Translations under genes and position numbers: made by a program | NCBI GenBank assembly: GCA_963925735.1 | Contig: CAWUUH010000020.1 | Span: 1-64,000, forward strand | Direction: 5' to 3' | Origin: UBA4582 sp013204195 | Lineage (GTDB): Bacteria; Pseudomonadota; Gammaproteobacteria; Pseudomonadales; Azotimanducaceae | DNA length: 64,000 nucleotides | The notes under the pieces: model-generated | What the model saw: only the letters and a program-made list of their open reading frames with translations | Database searches by the model: none | Told to the model about the DNA's origin: nothing | Part shown: piece by piece, positions 26,294 through 35,269 of the stretch | Layout: each line of letters starts with the position of its first letter | Position numbering within the stretch: position 1 is the stretch's first letter

Positions 26294-27232
26294 ATGACCA
26301 CGCCGCAGAATCAGTCTGTAACTGATCATAAACAGGATCTTCCCAGCGCGCACCCCATGGATGCAATTCCCGTCAGGCAACTGCGCTTCAAACTAGATGC
26401 CGAAACGGTCAGCAAGCCTGTGTGGAGCCAGACTCATCCAGACTTCTCAATTTTTATCAACGCTCTGGGCCTCCACGTACCCCACTTCGAGCGCTTCCTG
26501 GTAAAGGTCATGCGCGCCTATCGAGACGAACTGAAGGACCCGGCATTACACACCGATGTGCAGGCTATTATCGGCCAGGAGTCCCATCATGCCTTCAACT
26601 TCCTCGGCTGGAACCAGGCGATGGCGCAATTTTATCCGGGCCTCGCCGACCTGGATGCCCACGCCAAAGGCTATTTCGAAACCCAGTTCAAAAACACGAG
26701 CAAGAAATTCCAGATCGGCTTTACCGCAGGCTACGAGACCTTTACTTTTCTCGGCGGCATGATCATCCTCAACCGCTACCAAGAGTTCATGGCCGAAGCC
26801 GATCCTACCTTGCGCGCGCTATGGGTCTGGCACCAAGTCGAAGAAGTCGAGCATGGCGCCGTGGCTTTCGACTTTTACCAAGCCTTTTATCCGGATGATC
26901 TGTGGTATCGCCGTTGGATGGTGCTGTATGCCTTCACCCATATCAGCTGGGAAACCTTCAAAGCTTATGCCTTGATGATTCGCAAGGAGGGCTATTACAA
27001 GACTCCCGGGCGAGCCTGGCGGGCGTGGCGGTTTTTCGCCAGTTTTGCTTTCGATTTAGGCCGGGCAGCATTGCCGGTGCTGGCCCGAGACTATCATCCG
27101 CGACACCATCCAATCTGCAACGATGAGCAGAACCGACTGGCCGTCGCTTGGCGCAAGTACCATACGGCGGGTCACAACACACTTGCCCTCGACAACCAGG
27201 CTATCGAGCAAATGCTTGCCAGCCCCACCTGA
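26294..27232 (+). CDS. PF10118-type 'predicted metal-dependent hydrolase' (ferritin-like fold)
   Basis: A 312-residue protein of the family annotated as predicted metal-dependent hydrolase. The two Glu/His clusters IIGQESHHAFNF (near residue 95) and WHQVEEVEHGAVAFDFY (near residue 185) sit on helices in the EXXH spacing of ferritin-like di-iron sites. A di-iron oxygenase-type chemistry is therefore possible, although the family name says hydrolase; neither is proven. The start ATG is the first. The StyC-like gene follows 26 bases later, so the two are probably co-expressed. Confidence 0.75.
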   Translation: MTTPQNQSVTDHKQDLPSAHPMDAIPVRQLRFKLDAETVSKPVWSQTHPDFSIFINALGLHVPHFERFLVKVMRAYRDELKDPALHTDVQAIIGQESHHAFNFLGWNQAMAQFYPGLADLDAHAKGYFETQFKNTSKKFQIGFTAGYETFTFLGGMIILNRYQEFMAEADPTLRALWVWHQVEEVEHGAVAFDFYQAFYPDDLWYRRWMVLYAFTHISWETFKAYALMIRKEGYYKTPGRAWRAWRFFASFAFDLGRAALPVLARDYHPRHHPICNDEQNRLAVAWRKYHTAGHNTLALDNQAIEQMLASPT

Positions 27233-27258
27233 TTCGCCAACCGTAGAGGTACGCCCAC

Positions 27259-27762
27259 TTGTCTAACCCAACCCTAAATCCACGCCTGTCTTACCTGGTT
27301 ATCGCCAATGGCATGATCGTCCTGTTACTCGGTCTGGTGGCTGGCATCATGCTGATCTTCTCGTTACTGGATGCCGTTAGCCTATGGCCATTTCCCGCGT
27401 GGGAAGTTGCGATTCCAGGCACCAGTCGCGGTTGGCAAGCTGCGCACGTCGGTGGCATTTTAAATGGCGTGATGATCGGCGGCGCGGGTTTGCTGATGCA
27501 AAAGCTCGCACTGACTGGCCGCCGCGACTTACTGGTTGGCTGGGGCATGATCATTACCGGCTGGGCCAACACCCTGTTCTACTGGGCCGGCAACTTCAGT
27601 ACTAACCGAGGATTATCCGTCGGCGCGACACCCTTCGGCGAAGGCGATCTGGCGGGCGCGCTGGCTTTTCTCGGCGGCGGCACCGGGATGATTTTCACCT
27701 TTATCGCCGTCGCCATACTGGCAAAAAGTGCGCTGGATGCAGCGCGCCAGCATTCTCACTAG
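27259..27762 (+). CDS. Styrene-oxide-isomerase (StyC)-like membrane protein
   Basis: A 167-residue membrane protein with about four spans, starting at a TTG with AGAGG upstream. From memory of StyC of Pseudomonas, the signature PG-x3-GW-x2-AH-x-G-x2-LNG is matched by PGTSRGWQAAHVGGILNG, so the haem-b ligand (StyC His58) is His63 and the active-site Asn64 is Asn69. GW-x-N-x2-FY (StyC Tyr103) is matched at Tyr108. NFS-x-NRGL...FG-x-GD is matched by NFSTNRGLSVGATPFGEGD. StyC rearranges epoxides to aldehydes without other cofactors (Meinwald rearrangement). No styAB or aldehyde dehydrogenase gene is present, so the substrate here is unknown and probably not styrene oxide. Confidence 0.8.
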   Translation: MSNPTLNPRLSYLVIANGMIVLLLGLVAGIMLIFSLLDAVSLWPFPAWEVAIPGTSRGWQAAHVGGILNGVMIGGAGLLMQKLALTGRRDLLVGWGMIITGWANTLFYWAGNFSTNRGLSVGATPFGEGDLAGALAFLGGGTGMIFTFIAVAILAKSALDAARQHSH

Positions 27763-27783
27763 CCGTTGCGAGTCGGCGTCTCG

Positions 27784-27798
27784 GGGTTTGCTGAACCC
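27784..27798. terminator. Small convergent-gap hairpin
   Basis: GGGTT-TGCTG-AACCC (5-bp stem) fills the 36-bp gap between the StyC-like stop and the convergent PhyH stop. It has no U tract on either strand; weak candidate. Confidence 0.3.
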
Positions 27799-28608
27799 TC
27801 AGACGTACTCGCCCGCCTTGATCACCAAAAACTGCCTGTCCTGATCATCCTGGGGCGTCCCTTGACCACCGTCTTTCGATAACATAACCGACGGATCGTG
27901 AGCAAATTGCAGAATATAAGCCTTGCGCTCATCACCCGTTCGATTCGGACCAGTACGGTGGGGCGTCAGCGACGAAAACACGACAACGTCGCCGGCTTTG
28001 GCCTCAATCGGCACCGCACCACTTGTGTCACTCAAACACTCGTAACCCAAGTCAGTATGCCAGTGGCTTAACGTTCCTAGCTGATGCACCCCTGGCATGA
28101 TCCAGGGACAACCATTGTCGATGGTGGTATCCACCAGCGGGATCCAGCAAGTCAGGTAATCCTGAGGCGCGACGAAGTTGTAGCCGTTGTCCTGATGCCA
28201 GGGAAATTCCTCGGGGCAATAGGGCTTCTTATACACCGCCTGATCCCAGTAGAGACGACAGTCTGGGCCCAGCAAATCGTGACACAGATCCGCAAATAAT
28301 ATGGACGTCGCAAACTGTCGCGCCACTTCAGCGCGTTTCACCACATGTAGCGCAAAAGTAACCTCGTCAGCCCGCGCAATATATTGCCGCTTGTTTTCCA
28401 CGGTTCGCAGAAACTCATTGGTCTTGGCTTCCAACGGATCAATCGCCGCAATCAAAGCATCCAGAGTTGCCTGGGGTATGACCTGCTCAAGCAGGAAGGC
28501 GCCATCTTGATTCCACTGCCGTGCCTGTGGTTCAGTGACAAGCCGAAAAGGGCCAGTCGCGTCACGCCAGGCAAAAGCGGTATTTTGTTCATGTCGTTGC
28601 AAGCCCAT
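27799..28608 (-). CDS. Phytanoyl-CoA dioxygenase (PhyH)-family Fe(II)/2-oxoglutarate oxygenase
   Basis: A 269-residue double-stranded beta-helix oxygenase. The iron ligands are His138-x-Asp140 (FPWHQDNGY) and His217 (SSLTPHRTG), and Arg223 (PNRT) would bind 2-oxoglutarate. It is likely a hydroxylase of a small or lipid-like substrate in the cytoplasm. The neighbours are unrelated in strand: StyC-like gene convergent on one side, GH1 divergent on the other. Substrate unknown. Confidence 0.88.
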   Translation of the reverse strand: MGLQRHEQNTAFAWRDATGPFRLVTEPQARQWNQDGAFLLEQVIPQATLDALIAAIDPLEAKTNEFLRTVENKRQYIARADEVTFALHVVKRAEVARQFATSILFADLCHDLLGPDCRLYWDQAVYKKPYCPEEFPWHQDNGYNFVAPQDYLTCWIPLVDTTIDNGCPWIMPGVHQLGTLSHWHTDLGYECLSDTSGAVPIEAKAGDVVVFSSLTPHRTGPNRTGDERKAYILQFAHDPSVMLSKDGGQGTPQDDQDRQFLVIKAGEYV

Positions 28609-28705
28609 CGTTTGCCCTCGATTGAATGTAAAATAGTTGCAGAATCGGTGGAGACAAGCAATTCATTCATTCATTATCACGGGAGACTCCCTGTGGTAAA
28701 AAATC

Positions 28706-29947
28706 ATGGATCCGTACTTGTTTCCCGAAAACTTCATCTGGAGCACCGCCACAGCGGCACACCAGGTAGAAGGCAATAACACCAATAACGATATCTGGTT
28801 GCTTGAACAGGTTGAACACAGCATGTTCAAGGAACCGTCATTGGATGCCTGTGATCACTTTCATCGTTATCCCGACGACATCAAGCTGCTTGCCGATTTG
28901 GGCTTTAACGCTTATCGATTCTCGATTGAGTGGGCTCGAGTCGAGCCGGTCGAGGGTCAGTTTTCGGCTGCGGCCATCGATCATTATCGGCGTATGCTCG
29001 AAGCTTGTCATGGGCAAGGACTAAGACCATTTGTCACCTTCCACCACTTTTCGTCACCCCAGTGGCTGTTGCAACAAGGCGGCTGGGAAAGCGCTGCCAC
29101 ACCGGCGCTGTTCGCCCGTTACTGTGGGCGAATAGCTCGCGACTTGGGCCATCTGATTGGTGGCGGTTGCACCATCAATGAAGTGAACATCGGCCGGGTA
29201 CTGATCTCCTCTGGCATCATGCCAACCATGGGGAAAATCCGCCAGTCTCCCGGCTGGATTGAAGCTTCGACTCAGCTCGGCATCACACCTGAAGAACTCA
29301 ATCCGTTTATGTTTGCGGTCAGTGAACAGGGGCGCGCCGTCGTCATGGCAGCACATCATCAGGCTGTTGACGCGATTCGCGCTAGCGGCGCAACATTTCC
29401 CGTGGGGGCGACCCTGGCGGTCCAGGACATCGTCTCAGTCTCCGGCGGTGAAACCATCGCGGCGCAGCATCGACAGACGGTGAATGAAGCGTATCTGACG
29501 GATTTGGTGGGGGACGATTTCGTCGGCGTGCAATGCTACACCCGTCACCGCTATGACGCTTCCGGCCCCATGCCACCAGAAGCGGGCATTGAATTGACTC
29601 AAATGGGTTACGAGTTTTGGCCCGAGGCGCTGGAAAGTGCGATTCGGCAGGCCCACGCCACATCTGGCTTACCGGTTATGGTCACCGAGAACGGTCTGGC
29701 GACAACCGATGACAGGCGCCGCATTGCTTACGTCGAGCGCGCCCTGAACGGTGTAAAAAACTGTCTAGATGAAGGCATTCCTGTGATGGGCTACACCTAC
29801 TGGTCGGCACTGGACAACTTTGAGTGGATGCTTGGTTATACGCCGACATTTGGTCTGATTGCAGTGGATCGGCAAACACAGGCGCGCACCGTCAAAGACA
29901 GTGCGGTTTGGCTAGGGGGCATCGCCCGCAGCAACACTCTGCGCTGA
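28706..29947 (+). CDS. GH1-family beta-glucosidase
   Basis: A 413-residue retaining glycosidase of family GH1, without a signal peptide, so cytoplasmic. It begins with the GH1 start FPENFIWSTATAAHQVEG (sugar-binding Gln20), has FSIEWARVEP, acid/base Glu159 in CTINEVN and nucleophile Glu328 in VTENGLA. YTYWSALDNFEWMLGY closes the barrel. The length is a little short (GH1 enzymes are usually 430-480). It could hydrolyse short beta-glucosides such as those released by the glucan locus 9 kb away; this is inference. Confidence 0.92.
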   Translation: MDPYLFPENFIWSTATAAHQVEGNNTNNDIWLLEQVEHSMFKEPSLDACDHFHRYPDDIKLLADLGFNAYRFSIEWARVEPVEGQFSAAAIDHYRRMLEACHGQGLRPFVTFHHFSSPQWLLQQGGWESAATPALFARYCGRIARDLGHLIGGGCTINEVNIGRVLISSGIMPTMGKIRQSPGWIEASTQLGITPEELNPFMFAVSEQGRAVVMAAHHQAVDAIRASGATFPVGATLAVQDIVSVSGGETIAAQHRQTVNEAYLTDLVGDDFVGVQCYTRHRYDASGPMPPEAGIELTQMGYEFWPEALESAIRQAHATSGLPVMVTENGLATTDDRRRIAYVERALNGVKNCLDEGIPVMGYTYWSALDNFEWMLGYTPTFGLIAVDRQTQARTVKDSAVWLGGIARSNTLR

Positions 29948-29950
29948 TTT

Positions 29951-30304
29951 CTACAGCCGCTGATTCAACTCTAGTAGATTGCCTGAAGGGTCTTTAAAAA
30001 AACACTGCAGACAGATGCCTGTCATTTCATTTGACCGAGATACTTCGACACCCTTGGTTTGAAGGTAATCTCTGTAGGCGGCAATATCGTCGACCTCAAA
30101 GGCAAAGTGCTGTCCCGCAGGCGCCTGATGGTTCTCTACTTCCAGCAGATGCAATTGCTGATCGCCTATCTGCAACCAGGCTCCGTCAAAGCCAAGGTCA
30201 GGCCTGGGAATTTCCTTGAAGTTCAGGGTGTCGACATAGAAATTAGTCGCTTGCTGAACATCGGCAACATTAATGGAAATATGGTGAATCATAGAAAAAT
30301 TCAT
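29951..30304 (-). CDS. VOC-family (glyoxalase/bleomycin-resistance-like) protein
   Basis: A 117-residue single-module vicinal oxygen chelate protein: IHHISINVADVQQATNFYVD, WLQIGDQQLHLLEV, HFAFEVDDIAAYRDYLQ and FFKDPSGNLLELNQ. Metal-ligand positions (His near the start, His/Gln, Glu at LLELNQ) look retained. The start may be the ATG four codons later (30292). It converges with the GH1 gene, leaving only 3 bases. Substrate unknown. Confidence 0.85.
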   Translation of the reverse strand: MNFSMIHHISINVADVQQATNFYVDTLNFKEIPRPDLGFDGAWLQIGDQQLHLLEVENHQAPAGQHFAFEVDDIAAYRDYLQTKGVEVSRSNEMTGICLQCFFKDPSGNLLELNQRL

Positions 30305-30502
30305 AGCAGTCGGTCTCGATCAACAAAAATCTCCGGCCTAGCATGGAGCGAATGGCAACGGGCTTCAAGGAGTAAATTATCCTATCGAAACCAACGCTGA
30401 TGGCGGCTTACAACTTCGAGGGTGACAGCGCCGTAGCAACATGCAATTATCCAAGCAACTGAAGCGTTGATTCACTCTTCGCAACTACAGAGTAGACACA
30501 CT

Positions 30503-31918
30503 ATGACCAGCCTACACTCATCGTCCTTGTCACTCGCCGGTACACCCGCCGCATCCCCCTTAGGCTATTTAAGCTGGACCTTCGGCCAGGGCGCGCGCGA
30601 CCCCTACTACATCATGGTCATCATTTATATTTTCTTTCCTTACTTCAGCAATACGGTGGTGGGGGATCCGGTTCAGGGTCAGACCTTGATCGGTTACCTG
30701 AATGCTACCGCTGGCATTATTCTGGCTCTAACCGCGCCTTTTCTGGGCGCTATTGCCGACAAGAATGGCCGACGCAAACCCTGGATTGTCGCCACAGTAA
30801 TTATTATGGCCATCGGTGCCTGCGCCCTGTGGTTTATCAAACCCGGCGGCACCGGTATTGGCATCTATCCGGCGCTGTTCATCTTGTTGATCATCAGCGT
30901 TGCCTTCGCCATCTCTGAGGTGTTTCACAACGCCATGCTGCCCGGTATCACACCAGTCAATAAACTCGGTTTTGTTTCAGGCCTAGCCTTCTCGTTAGGT
31001 AATGTCGGTGGCGTGCTGTTAATGCTGTTTGTGCTACTTGCCTTCTCGTTGCCTGGAACTATCGACTGGAGTTTTTTACCCGCCACCGCGCTGTTCGGTA
31101 TCGATCAAGCCAGCCATGAGCATGATCGTATCGTCGGGCCGATTGCGGCTATCTGGATGCTGCTGTTCACCCTGCCGGTCTTACTGTTCACCCCAGATGG
31201 AAAATCCTCTGGCACTCCAGCCTGGCACGCCGCAAAGGAAGGCGTTCGCGATGTCATCAAGACCATGGGACAACTTAAGCACTACTCCAACATTGCGATT
31301 TACTTGCTGGGGCGGATGTTTTTTATTGATGGCATGATCGGCGTGATGACCTTTGGGGGTGTTTATGCCTCTGGGACCTTCCATTGGGGTACGACGACCC
31401 TGCTGATCCTCGGCTTAGTCACCAGCAGCTCGGCGATGATCGGCGCCTTTGTGGGCGGTAAGCTGGATGATTTACTTGGTTCGATTCGCACCTTGCAAAT
31501 CTCCATCGCCATGAGCTCACTGGTATTGGTAACGCTGGTCTCCATTGAACCAGACACGATTCTGTTCTTTGTGCCGGTCAGTACCGAGCCGGTGTGGAGC
31601 TTCCCCTATTTCCAATCGATCTCGGAACTCATGTACTTCGGCACGATGCAAGTCTTCGCCATGTTTTTTGTCACCGGCCTGTCGTCATCCAGAACCTTGA
31701 TGGCAAGAATCTCACCGCCGGCGCTGATGACCCAATTTTTTGGTCTATTTGCCCTGTCAGGGACCGTCACCGCATTTCTGGCACCTCTGCTGGTAGCTAC
31801 CACCACTGCCTGGTTTCAGTCACAGCGCGCTGGGTTTGCGTCGCTGGTGATACTGATGGTCATCGGCTCGATCATGTTATTAAAGGTCAAGGAAGAGCAG
31901 TCCACACCGGCGCCATAA
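30503..31918 (+). CDS. MFS transporter, UMF1/Atg22-like
   Basis: About 471 residues from the ATG at 30503, chosen because AGAG precedes it and the upstream 12 codons look non-coding. It has around 12 membrane spans with the motif GAIADKNGRRKPWIVA between spans 2 and 3. The opening SYLSW/YLSWTFGQGARDPYYIMVIIYIF pattern is typical of the UMF1 family related to yeast vacuolar effluxer Atg22. The substrate is unknown. It converges with a methyltransferase gene. Confidence 0.75.
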   Translation: MTSLHSSSLSLAGTPAASPLGYLSWTFGQGARDPYYIMVIIYIFFPYFSNTVVGDPVQGQTLIGYLNATAGIILALTAPFLGAIADKNGRRKPWIVATVIIMAIGACALWFIKPGGTGIGIYPALFILLIISVAFAISEVFHNAMLPGITPVNKLGFVSGLAFSLGNVGGVLLMLFVLLAFSLPGTIDWSFLPATALFGIDQASHEHDRIVGPIAAIWMLLFTLPVLLFTPDGKSSGTPAWHAAKEGVRDVIKTMGQLKHYSNIAIYLLGRMFFIDGMIGVMTFGGVYASGTFHWGTTTLLILGLVTSSSAMIGAFVGGKLDDLLGSIRTLQISIAMSSLVLVTLVSIEPDTILFFVPVSTEPVWSFPYFQSISELMYFGTMQVFAMFFVTGLSSSRTLMARISPPALMTQFFGLFALSGTVTAFLAPLLVATTTAWFQSQRAGFASLVILMVIGSIMLLKVKEEQSTPAP

Positions 31919-31935
31919 CTCAAGCACCAAGCTGA

Positions 31936-33141
31936 TCAAGCTTCTTGTCGGAGAAGACTCTCGAGGCAATGCTCTTGAATGCCGTAAAAGGCTTTGATGG
32001 CTTCAATCTGGGCGAAGCACTGATCAGTGTCGCCGATCGTCGATTTCTTGATCGCCAGAATCATTTTGTTTTTGTTGGTATGCTCCAGACTGACAAACTC
32101 AAAGACTTTAGTGTGATAACCGTGTGCCTCGAGCAGTAAAGCCCGTAGTGTATCCGTTACCATCTCAGCTTCCTGGCCGAGATGAACGCCATATTGCAGC
32201 ATTGGTTTAAGCTGTGCCGGGCTGTGCATCTGTGGTCGGATTTGTTTATGACAACAGGGCGAACACATAATAACGGCCGCTTTGGCGCGAATGCCATAAT
32301 GGATCGCGTAGTCCGTCGCCGTGTCACAGGCATGCAATGCAATCATGACATCGGTATGTTCCGGTGCATGGGTCTTCACATCACCACAAACAAACGTCAA
32401 ACCTGCATCTGCTAAATCCGCAGCTGCGCGATTGCACAAAGACGCAAGCTCACTGCGAAGTTCAACGCCCACCACTTGCGAGTGTTGGTGCGAACTGTTG
32501 CGCAAGTAATCATGTACGGCAAAAGTCAGGTACCCCTTGCCAGAACCAAAATCCACTACCTGCACAGGCTGACCTGAGGGCACCGATGATTGCACCAGCG
32601 CCTGACTGAATAACTCAATAAATTTGTTGACCTGCTTCCATTTGCGCGCCATCGCAGGAATGAGTTGATGATTGTGATCTGTAACGCCCAGCGCCGTCAA
32701 AAAGGGTCGATTAATATCCACAAACCGATTTTTTTCTCGATTATGACTACTCATGGTTTCATTGGGCTCAGCATCATCCTTCAGTTTTCGCTTTCGACTC
32801 GACAGATGAACCTTGTTTTTTTTGCTGATATTTACTTGCACTTCTTCGGTAGCCGTTAGCAGGTGAGCGCTCTTGAAGGTCTCGCCTAACATGTCCTGAA
32901 TTTCTTTCAGCCCTTCAGGCGGCGCGAAATTCTTGGTGATATCGCGAGTCTGGTAACTATACAAAAAAGACAAAGCCACCTGATCTTTAATGACAATCAT
33001 CCGAACTGTAAGACGCACAAGTTCTTCAGTCGCCCGTTGTTTGCTCAGCACCAACCTGATCCAGCTGCCATATCCCAAACTGTCACTGAGGATGCGCCAA
33101 AATGGCTGAAGATCATTGGCCGTTTCATTCAACATTATCAT
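31936..33141 (-). CDS. SAM-dependent methyltransferase (Methyltransf_32 / METTL25-like)
   Basis: A 401-residue protein. The Rossmann-type methyltransferase core spans about residues 185-370, with motif I VVDFGSGKGYLTFAVHDYL, VVGVELRSELASLCNRAA and DVMIALHACDTATDYAI. CSPCCHKQIR is the Cys-rich motif typical of this family. The N-terminal 180 residues are basic and may bind RNA or protein. The substrate is unknown; relatives are suspected RNA or protein methyltransferases. Two ATGs lie at the 5' end (33141 and 33135). Confidence 0.82.
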   Translation of the reverse strand: MIMLNETANDLQPFWRILSDSLGYGSWIRLVLSKQRATEELVRLTVRMIVIKDQVALSFLYSYQTRDITKNFAPPEGLKEIQDMLGETFKSAHLLTATEEVQVNISKKNKVHLSSRKRKLKDDAEPNETMSSHNREKNRFVDINRPFLTALGVTDHNHQLIPAMARKWKQVNKFIELFSQALVQSSVPSGQPVQVVDFGSGKGYLTFAVHDYLRNSSHQHSQVVGVELRSELASLCNRAAADLADAGLTFVCGDVKTHAPEHTDVMIALHACDTATDYAIHYGIRAKAAVIMCSPCCHKQIRPQMHSPAQLKPMLQYGVHLGQEAEMVTDTLRALLLEAHGYHTKVFEFVSLEHTNKNKMILAIKKSTIGDTDQCFAQIEAIKAFYGIQEHCLESLLRQEA

Positions 33142-33370
33142 TCACTTCTTTCAAATATTCAGCACTGGTTAGTTTGGACATATTCGTTGTGGCGCGCACA
33201 AGCCAATCATAGCATCATCAGGCTTGAAGCATCTAAGCCGTTCCCGTTACCCCGGTCAGGGGCAGGCGCCAAGATTTTACCTTCGAGAAACATCAACCTC
33301 AGCCAGCGCGGGCACGGCGCTGGACTAGCTAGCACCACACTAGCCACCACCGAGAACCTTACCATTATCG

Positions 33371-33973
33371 TTAGTCCGAGTTATAATTAACACCCTTAAA
33401 ATCTTCACTGAATAGCTTTTGCGCCAATACCGGACTGGTTCGCGATACCCGACCCGTATAGCGCGCCATTTTCGCGATACCAGCCTCGATACTAAGACTC
33501 TCGCGCAATATATTACCCCGAACCTTATTTTGAAAGGCGACTTGACGGCCATACATGATTGCGCCGAATGCCTGCAGCAGTTCGATGCCAATCTGCGGGT
33601 TCACCTTAACCAAGGCATTGAACTTGTCCCGAGTCAGCACCAGACAATCGGCCCGTTCAATGACGATCACCGTCGCGGTTCTTTCTGTCGCTGTCATGAT
33701 GCTCACTTCACCCAAAACACCCGGACCCGGGAATGTCGCAACGTTCAACACCACATCAGAACGATTAATTTGAATTTTCTCGAATACGGAAAATTTGCCA
33801 TTTAATAAGAAATAGACATCTGCGCCACTATCGCCCTGTTTAACGAGCACGCGACCCGTTTCTGCCTCAAGTTGCGTCAAGTAGGGAATTAGCAATTTGA
33901 CAGCATCGGCGCTTAGTTGTGGCAATAGTGCATTTAGCTGAGATGGGATGGCGTCACTTGTCATAGGGCTCAC
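33371..33973 (-). CDS. Cyclic-nucleotide-binding-domain protein without HTH
   Basis: A 200-residue protein with one cNMP-binding domain (residues about 15-130). The phosphate-binding cassette is recognisable in GVLGEVSIMTATERTATVIV with a conserved Glu and Arg. No helix-turn-helix follows; the C-terminal 60 residues are helical and basic (GRQVAFQNKVRGNILRE). It may be a cyclic-nucleotide-responsive partner protein rather than a transcription factor. It is monocistronic, on the minus strand. Confidence 0.8.
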   Translation of the reverse strand: MSPMTSDAIPSQLNALLPQLSADAVKLLIPYLTQLEAETGRVLVKQGDSGADVYFLLNGKFSVFEKIQINRSDVVLNVATFPGPGVLGEVSIMTATERTATVIVIERADCLVLTRDKFNALVKVNPQIGIELLQAFGAIMYGRQVAFQNKVRGNILRESLSIEAGIAKMARYTGRVSRTSPVLAQKLFSEDFKGVNYNSD

Positions 33974-34275
33974 AGATAGCTCATACAGTTAATCGGATTT
34001 CCTGTGGGCAGCTTACTGAATTTACTGGCCTCTGACATAGCACTGAATGTCCCTGAGCCCGAAAGAACTCTCTAGCGGCAACGACATAAAAAGTAACGGC
34101 GAGGTTAAATAGCGATTCTTAAGACTGGGTGACCACTGACGGCACAACCCCAGGGTTTCTCGCCATGTGATCAATAACGACAGGTTTGTTTGCAGATCGA
34201 CGTAACCCGGCAGGCCATTGATAACACTACATCAATGGCCTGCGGGTTCAACCTCTGCAAAGGCTAGCTTCTCGA
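33974..34275. other. Intergenic region (302 bp) with strong hairpin
   Basis: The gap between the cNMP-binding gene and the lipoprotein gene, both on the minus strand, holds the hairpin at 34204-34248. I see no gene. Confidence 0.5.
34204..34248 (-). terminator. Long imperfect hairpin downstream of the lipoprotein gene
   Basis: The left arm AACCCGGCAGGCCATTGA pairs with TCAATGGCCTGCGGGTT around a 10-base loop. The stem is 17 bp with a single bulged C. It lies 27 bases after the lipoprotein stop on the minus strand. There is no U tract, so it could be a terminator of weak type or an RNA stabiliser. Confidence 0.5.
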
Positions 34276-35127
34276 CTACTCTGCGGCTGCCATTATCGGC
34301 GTCAGATCGTAGGCTTGCTCCTGGCTACAGGTGGCAACAGCGTCAAAAGCGGCCTGCAGGGCTTGCCCTTGAACCGACCAAGTCGCATTCGACGCTTCAT
34401 AGGCGGCGGCGCTAGGCCAAGTGTTAGTCCACACATAGTCCCAGGTTACCGGCACGCCTTCATGTCCCGCTCTACTCTCAACAACAAAGTCGGGGACCTG
34501 AATCAGAAAATTATACGCAGACGGTCCTGCAGAGACCGCTAACGCATCGAGATAAGGAATAAAAGAATCATAGATGACGGCTCGCAGGTCAGCGCGGTTT
34601 TTACCTGCGTTCATCGCGCAAAACCGATAGCCAACGACCGGCTTATCTGTCGCTGGATCCAGCATCACGGTCGGCGGCCTTGGCTGGTAAACATTAAAGC
34701 CAAAAACATCTTGCCAATCATCACCACCACATTTTTCCAAGCCAGGGAACGCGGCCGCCTCGGCCTGCTCCAGCCCAGATTCAGCATAAGCGGCCCAACC
34801 CGCATCTCGAGCAATTTTATCAGGCCACATCATTAGATGCAGTCTATCGAAGTCGTCATTTGACCAGCCTCTGGGGGTCAGACTAACTGCCGCCAGACGC
34901 TTTTGTTGCAAGGTGTTCTGCATCCCATCAACCCAGAAATCAAAATTCTTTGCTAGGTTTTCAGCACTGAAATTTGGACCATTAGAACACCAGATGAATT
35001 CGTTATAGCGAATCGCGACAGGCTCGGGCAAGGCCAAGGTCACCCCCTCAACGGGGTCTTCAGCTGGTGCGCAGCCGACCAGCAAACTCGACAACACCAA
35101 ACCGCCAATCAAGCTTTTCTTCAACAT
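34276..35127 (-). CDS. Lipoprotein, possible dimeric alpha/beta-barrel fold
   Basis: A 283-residue lipoprotein from the ATG at 35127, which has GGAGAAG upstream. The signal MLKKSLIGGLVLSSLLVGC ends in a lipobox at Cys19. The mature part has Cys residues in pairs (WCSNG, KCGGD, FCAMN, TCSQE) that could form disulfides, and repeated W-rich strands (FDRLHLMMWPDK, WDYVWTNTWPSAAAYEASN) like NIPSNAP/EthD-type barrels. The adjacent upstream gene encodes an exported NIPSNAP-like protein, and both may be one unit, though a terminator lies between. Function unknown. Confidence 0.55.
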   Translation of the reverse strand: MLKKSLIGGLVLSSLLVGCAPAEDPVEGVTLALPEPVAIRYNEFIWCSNGPNFSAENLAKNFDFWVDGMQNTLQQKRLAAVSLTPRGWSNDDFDRLHLMMWPDKIARDAGWAAYAESGLEQAEAAAFPGLEKCGGDDWQDVFGFNVYQPRPPTVMLDPATDKPVVGYRFCAMNAGKNRADLRAVIYDSFIPYLDALAVSAGPSAYNFLIQVPDFVVESRAGHEGVPVTWDYVWTNTWPSAAAYEASNATWSVQGQALQAAFDAVATCSQEQAYDLTPIMAAAE

Positions 35128-35238
35128 AAGAACTTCTCCACACTCGGTAACAACAGACAAAACACTAAGATAATCCCCTGCTCGCCCTATCATTAGAGAA
35201 GCCACAAGGGACCATAAAGCACCACTCATACCATCAGC

Positions 35239-35260
35239 AAAAGACGCCTCAAAGAGGCGC
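35239..35260 (-). terminator. Rho-independent terminator after the NIPSNAP-like gene
   Basis: On the minus strand GCGCCTC-TTT-GAGGCG is followed by TCTTTTG. It begins about 10 bases after the stop at 35270. The stem is short but GC-rich, with a T-rich tail. Confidence 0.6.
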
Positions 35261-35269
35261 CACCGAGAC

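Noticed and set aside
27259..27762. A complete styrene-degradation cluster
   Set aside because: No styA/styB monooxygenase, phenylacetaldehyde dehydrogenase or two-component StyS/StyR genes are in the window.
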